Source of the DNA: Paraburkholderia sp. BL25I1N1
GTDB lineage: Bacteria; Pseudomonadota; Gammaproteobacteria; Burkholderiales; Burkholderiaceae
Direction of reading: 5' to 3'
DNA: 64,000 nt
Assembly: GCF_003002025.1 (NCBI RefSeq)
Contig: NZ_PVZB01000010.1
Coordinates: 1-64,000, forward strand
A program made the position numbers and the translations under genes. Positions 62,279-64,000 of this stretch are shown in pieces; position 1 is the stretch's first letter, and the number at the start of each line of letters is the position of its first letter. The notes beneath the pieces were generated by a model. The model was not told the origin of the DNA. It was given only the letters and a program-made list of their open reading frames with translations, and ran no database searches.

Positions 62279-64000
62279 ATGCAGAGCTCATATAATTTTT
62301 GGCTGGTCACCATCTCGTTCGCCGTTGCGACGCTGGCGTCGTACACGGCGCTCGACCTGACCGGCCGCATTTTCCTGCTGGCGTCGGCGCGGCTTCGGCG
62401 CGTCTGGCGGCTGGGCGGCGCTGCATCGCTCGGCTGCGGCATCTGGTCGATGCACTTCATCGCCATGCTCGCCTTCTCGCTGCCGATTCCGCTCGGCTAC
62501 GACCTGGCGACGACCGCCGCGTCGCTCGGGCTCGCGATCGGCGCCTCCTATCTCGCCCTGTGCGTCACGACCCGCGAGCGGCTCACGGTGGGCCGCCTGC
62601 TGGCGGGCGGCGTGCTGATGGGCTTAGGGATCGCCGGCATGCACTACACCGGCATGGCGGCCTTGCAGATGGCGCCTGGCATCCGCTATCGGCCGGGGTG
62701 GTTCGCCGGTTCGCTCGCGATCGCGATCGGCGCGTCGACCGCCGCGCTGTGGATGGCCCGCGCGCTCAGCAACGACGACGCGCGCCACGTCGTGCGCAAG
62801 CGTGTGGCTGCGGCGCTGGTGATGGGCGTGGCAATCAGCGGCATGCATTACGCCGGCATGGCCGCCGCAGACTTCCTGCCGGGCGCCATCTGCGGCGCTG
62901 CCCAAGGCGTGAACGCCACCTGGCTCGCGACTTCGGTGATCCTGCTCACCTTCGCCGTACTGATCGTTACGTTGATGCTGTCGCGCTTCGATGCGCGCAA
63001 CGCCCTTCTGACCGGCGCCGTGTCCAGGCTCAACGGTCAGATCGTGCGGCTCGCCACGCTCGACACCCTGACAGGACTGCCCAACCGCAGCACGCTGACC
63101 GAGCGCATCGAACGCGCTATCCTCGGCGCGCGGCGGCAGCGCACGCTGTTCGCGATCCTCTTCATGGACCTCGACGGCTTCAAGACCATCAACGATTCGC
63201 TCGGCCACTCGGCCGGCGACCAGGTTCTGACGGCGTTCGCGCAGCGCCTGCTGCAGTGCGTCCGCGAGACCGACACCGTCGCGCGGCTGGGCGGCGACGA
63301 ATTCGTGGTGCTGGCCGAAAACCTCGGTTCGCGCGAGCATGCCGGCGCGCTCGCGGAAGGTGTGCTCGAACGCATGCGCGTCGGCGTGTCAATCGACTCG
63401 CAGCCGCTGCAGGTCATGCCGAGCATCGGCATCGCCCTCTATCCGCACGACGGCGACACCGTCGAAGCGCTGTTGAAGCACGCCGACGCGGCCATGTACG
63501 AGGCCAAACGCGCGGGCCGCAGCACCTATCGATTCTTCGAACGCCGCATGAACGAGGCCGCCACGCGCACGCTGCAGATTCAGAACGCGTTGCACGACGC
63601 GCTTGCCGCTGGTCATTTTTCGCTGCACTTCCAGCCCAAGTTCGAAGGCAGCGGCAACTCGCTGGCAGGCGCCGAAGCGCTGATCCGCCTGCATCACCCG
63701 CAACTCGGCACGTTGACGCCGCTCGAGTTCATTCCGATCGCCGAGCGTTCAGGGCAAATCGTTCAGATCGGCTACTGGGTCGTGCGCGAAACCTGCCGGC
63801 AGATTCGCCAATGGGTCTCGCAAGGCCTGCCGTCGATGAAAGTGGCGATCAACCTGTCGCCGCGCCAGTTGCTGCAGCCGAACCTCGTGGCGAGCATGCT
63901 TGAAATCGTCAACGCCGAAGGCGTGGCCTGCGAGCAGATCATGTTCGAGATCACCGAAACCGTGGCCATGCAGGACGCCCCCAAGACCATCGAAATGATC
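62279..64000 (+). CDS. MHYT-GGDEF-EAL membrane protein, cut by the window edge
   Basis: 574 codons from the ATG at 62279 are open to the end of the window, so the gene continues to the right. The N-terminus has several membrane helices with the MHYT sensor motifs (SMHFIAM near 62450, GMHYTGM near 62640, GMHYAGM near 62845), proposed to bind metal and sense oxygen or NO. Then GGDEF (LGGDEFVVLAENL, about 338) and EAL (GAEALIRLHH, about 466, and INLSPRQ) follow. Both halves have intact key motifs as far as visible, so it may make or break cyclic di-GMP. A weak ribosome-binding site precedes it, 80 bp after the rhodanese stop. Confidence 0.9.
   Translation, partial: MQSSYNFWLVTISFAVATLASYTALDLTGRIFLLASARLRRVWRLGGAASLGCGIWSMHFIAMLAFSLPIPLGYDLATTAASLGLAIGASYLALCVTTRERLTVGRLLAGGVLMGLGIAGMHYTGMAALQMAPGIRYRPGWFAGSLAIAIGASTAALWMARALSNDDARHVVRKRVAAALVMGVAISGMHYAGMAAADFLPGAICGAAQGVNATWLATSVILLTFAVLIVTLMLSRFDARNALLTGAVSRLNGQIVRLATLDTLTGLPNRSTLTERIERAILGARRQRTLFAILFMDLDGFKTINDSLGHSAGDQVLTAFAQRLLQCVRETDTVARLGGDEFVVLAENLGSREHAGALAEGVLERMRVGVSIDSQPLQVMPSIGIALYPHDGDTVEALLKHADAAMYEAKRAGRSTYRFFERRMNEAATRTLQIQNALHDALAAGHFSLHFQPKFEGSGNSLAGAEALIRLHHPQLGTLTPLEFIPIAERSGQIVQIGYWVVRETCRQIRQWVSQGLPSMKVAINLSPRQLLQPNLVASMLEIVNAEGVACEQIMFEITETVAMQDAPKTIEMI

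Overview
The window is high-GC bacterial DNA with short intergenic gaps and ATGA-coupled operons. The gene families (two RND pumps each with its own two-component system, many LysR/TetR/LacI/AraC regulators, a Betaproteobacteria-type DinB, RIO kinase, YceI/cytochrome b561, FtrA plus rhodanese) fit a chromosome segment of a Burkholderiales bacterium, most likely Paraburkholderia or Burkholderia. This placement is inferred from gene content; no database search was possible. I found no rRNA, tRNA, CRISPR array, prophage or intact insertion sequence.

Left part (1-9.9 kb): the first 1.1 kb looks less GC-rich and accessory. It holds a gene tail, a DUF1444-like fragment and two near-identical 75-bp hairpin-forming repeats that flank the fragment. 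Then come a VOC protein, a TetR regulator divergent from an SDR/DoxX pair with a clear palindromic operator, and a three-gene unit of unknown membrane protein, unknown protein and Tat-exported alkylsulfatase. A LysR gene broken after its DNA-binding domain faces the alkylsulfatase.

First efflux block (10-18.3 kb): one minus-strand unit reads outer-membrane factor, adaptor, RND pump, OmpR-type regulator, EnvZ-like kinase, with overlapping start and stop codons at three junctions. Between 18.7 and 31 kb lie envelope and transport genes: small secreted proteins, an ArsB-like pump, a diguanylate cyclase, a cytochrome b561/YceI/YceI unit, a lipoprotein, an outer-membrane barrel and an AEC permease. 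Three consecutive small heat-shock genes follow.

Stress and signalling block (31-37.7 kb): a PAS-PAS hybrid kinase with two receiver domains, a divergent kinase with an RsbR-like N-terminus, a class V aminotransferase, and dinB with a textbook SOS box inside its promoter. The second efflux block (37.7-46 kb) has the same five functions as the first but in the order pump, adaptor, outer-membrane factor, regulator, kinase. A 13-bp tandem repeat carrying repeated start codons lies just before the adaptor gene.

Right part (46-64 kb): VOC/LysR/LysE genes, a SulP transporter, a RIO kinase, then a complete beta-glucoside utilisation operon (GH1 beta-glucosidase, binding protein, two permeases, ATPase, LacI regulator) with a perfect LacI-type palindrome upstream. 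After it come a DUF2252 protein, an FtrA-like regulator divergent from a rhodanese, and an MHYT-GGDEF-EAL protein cut by the right edge.
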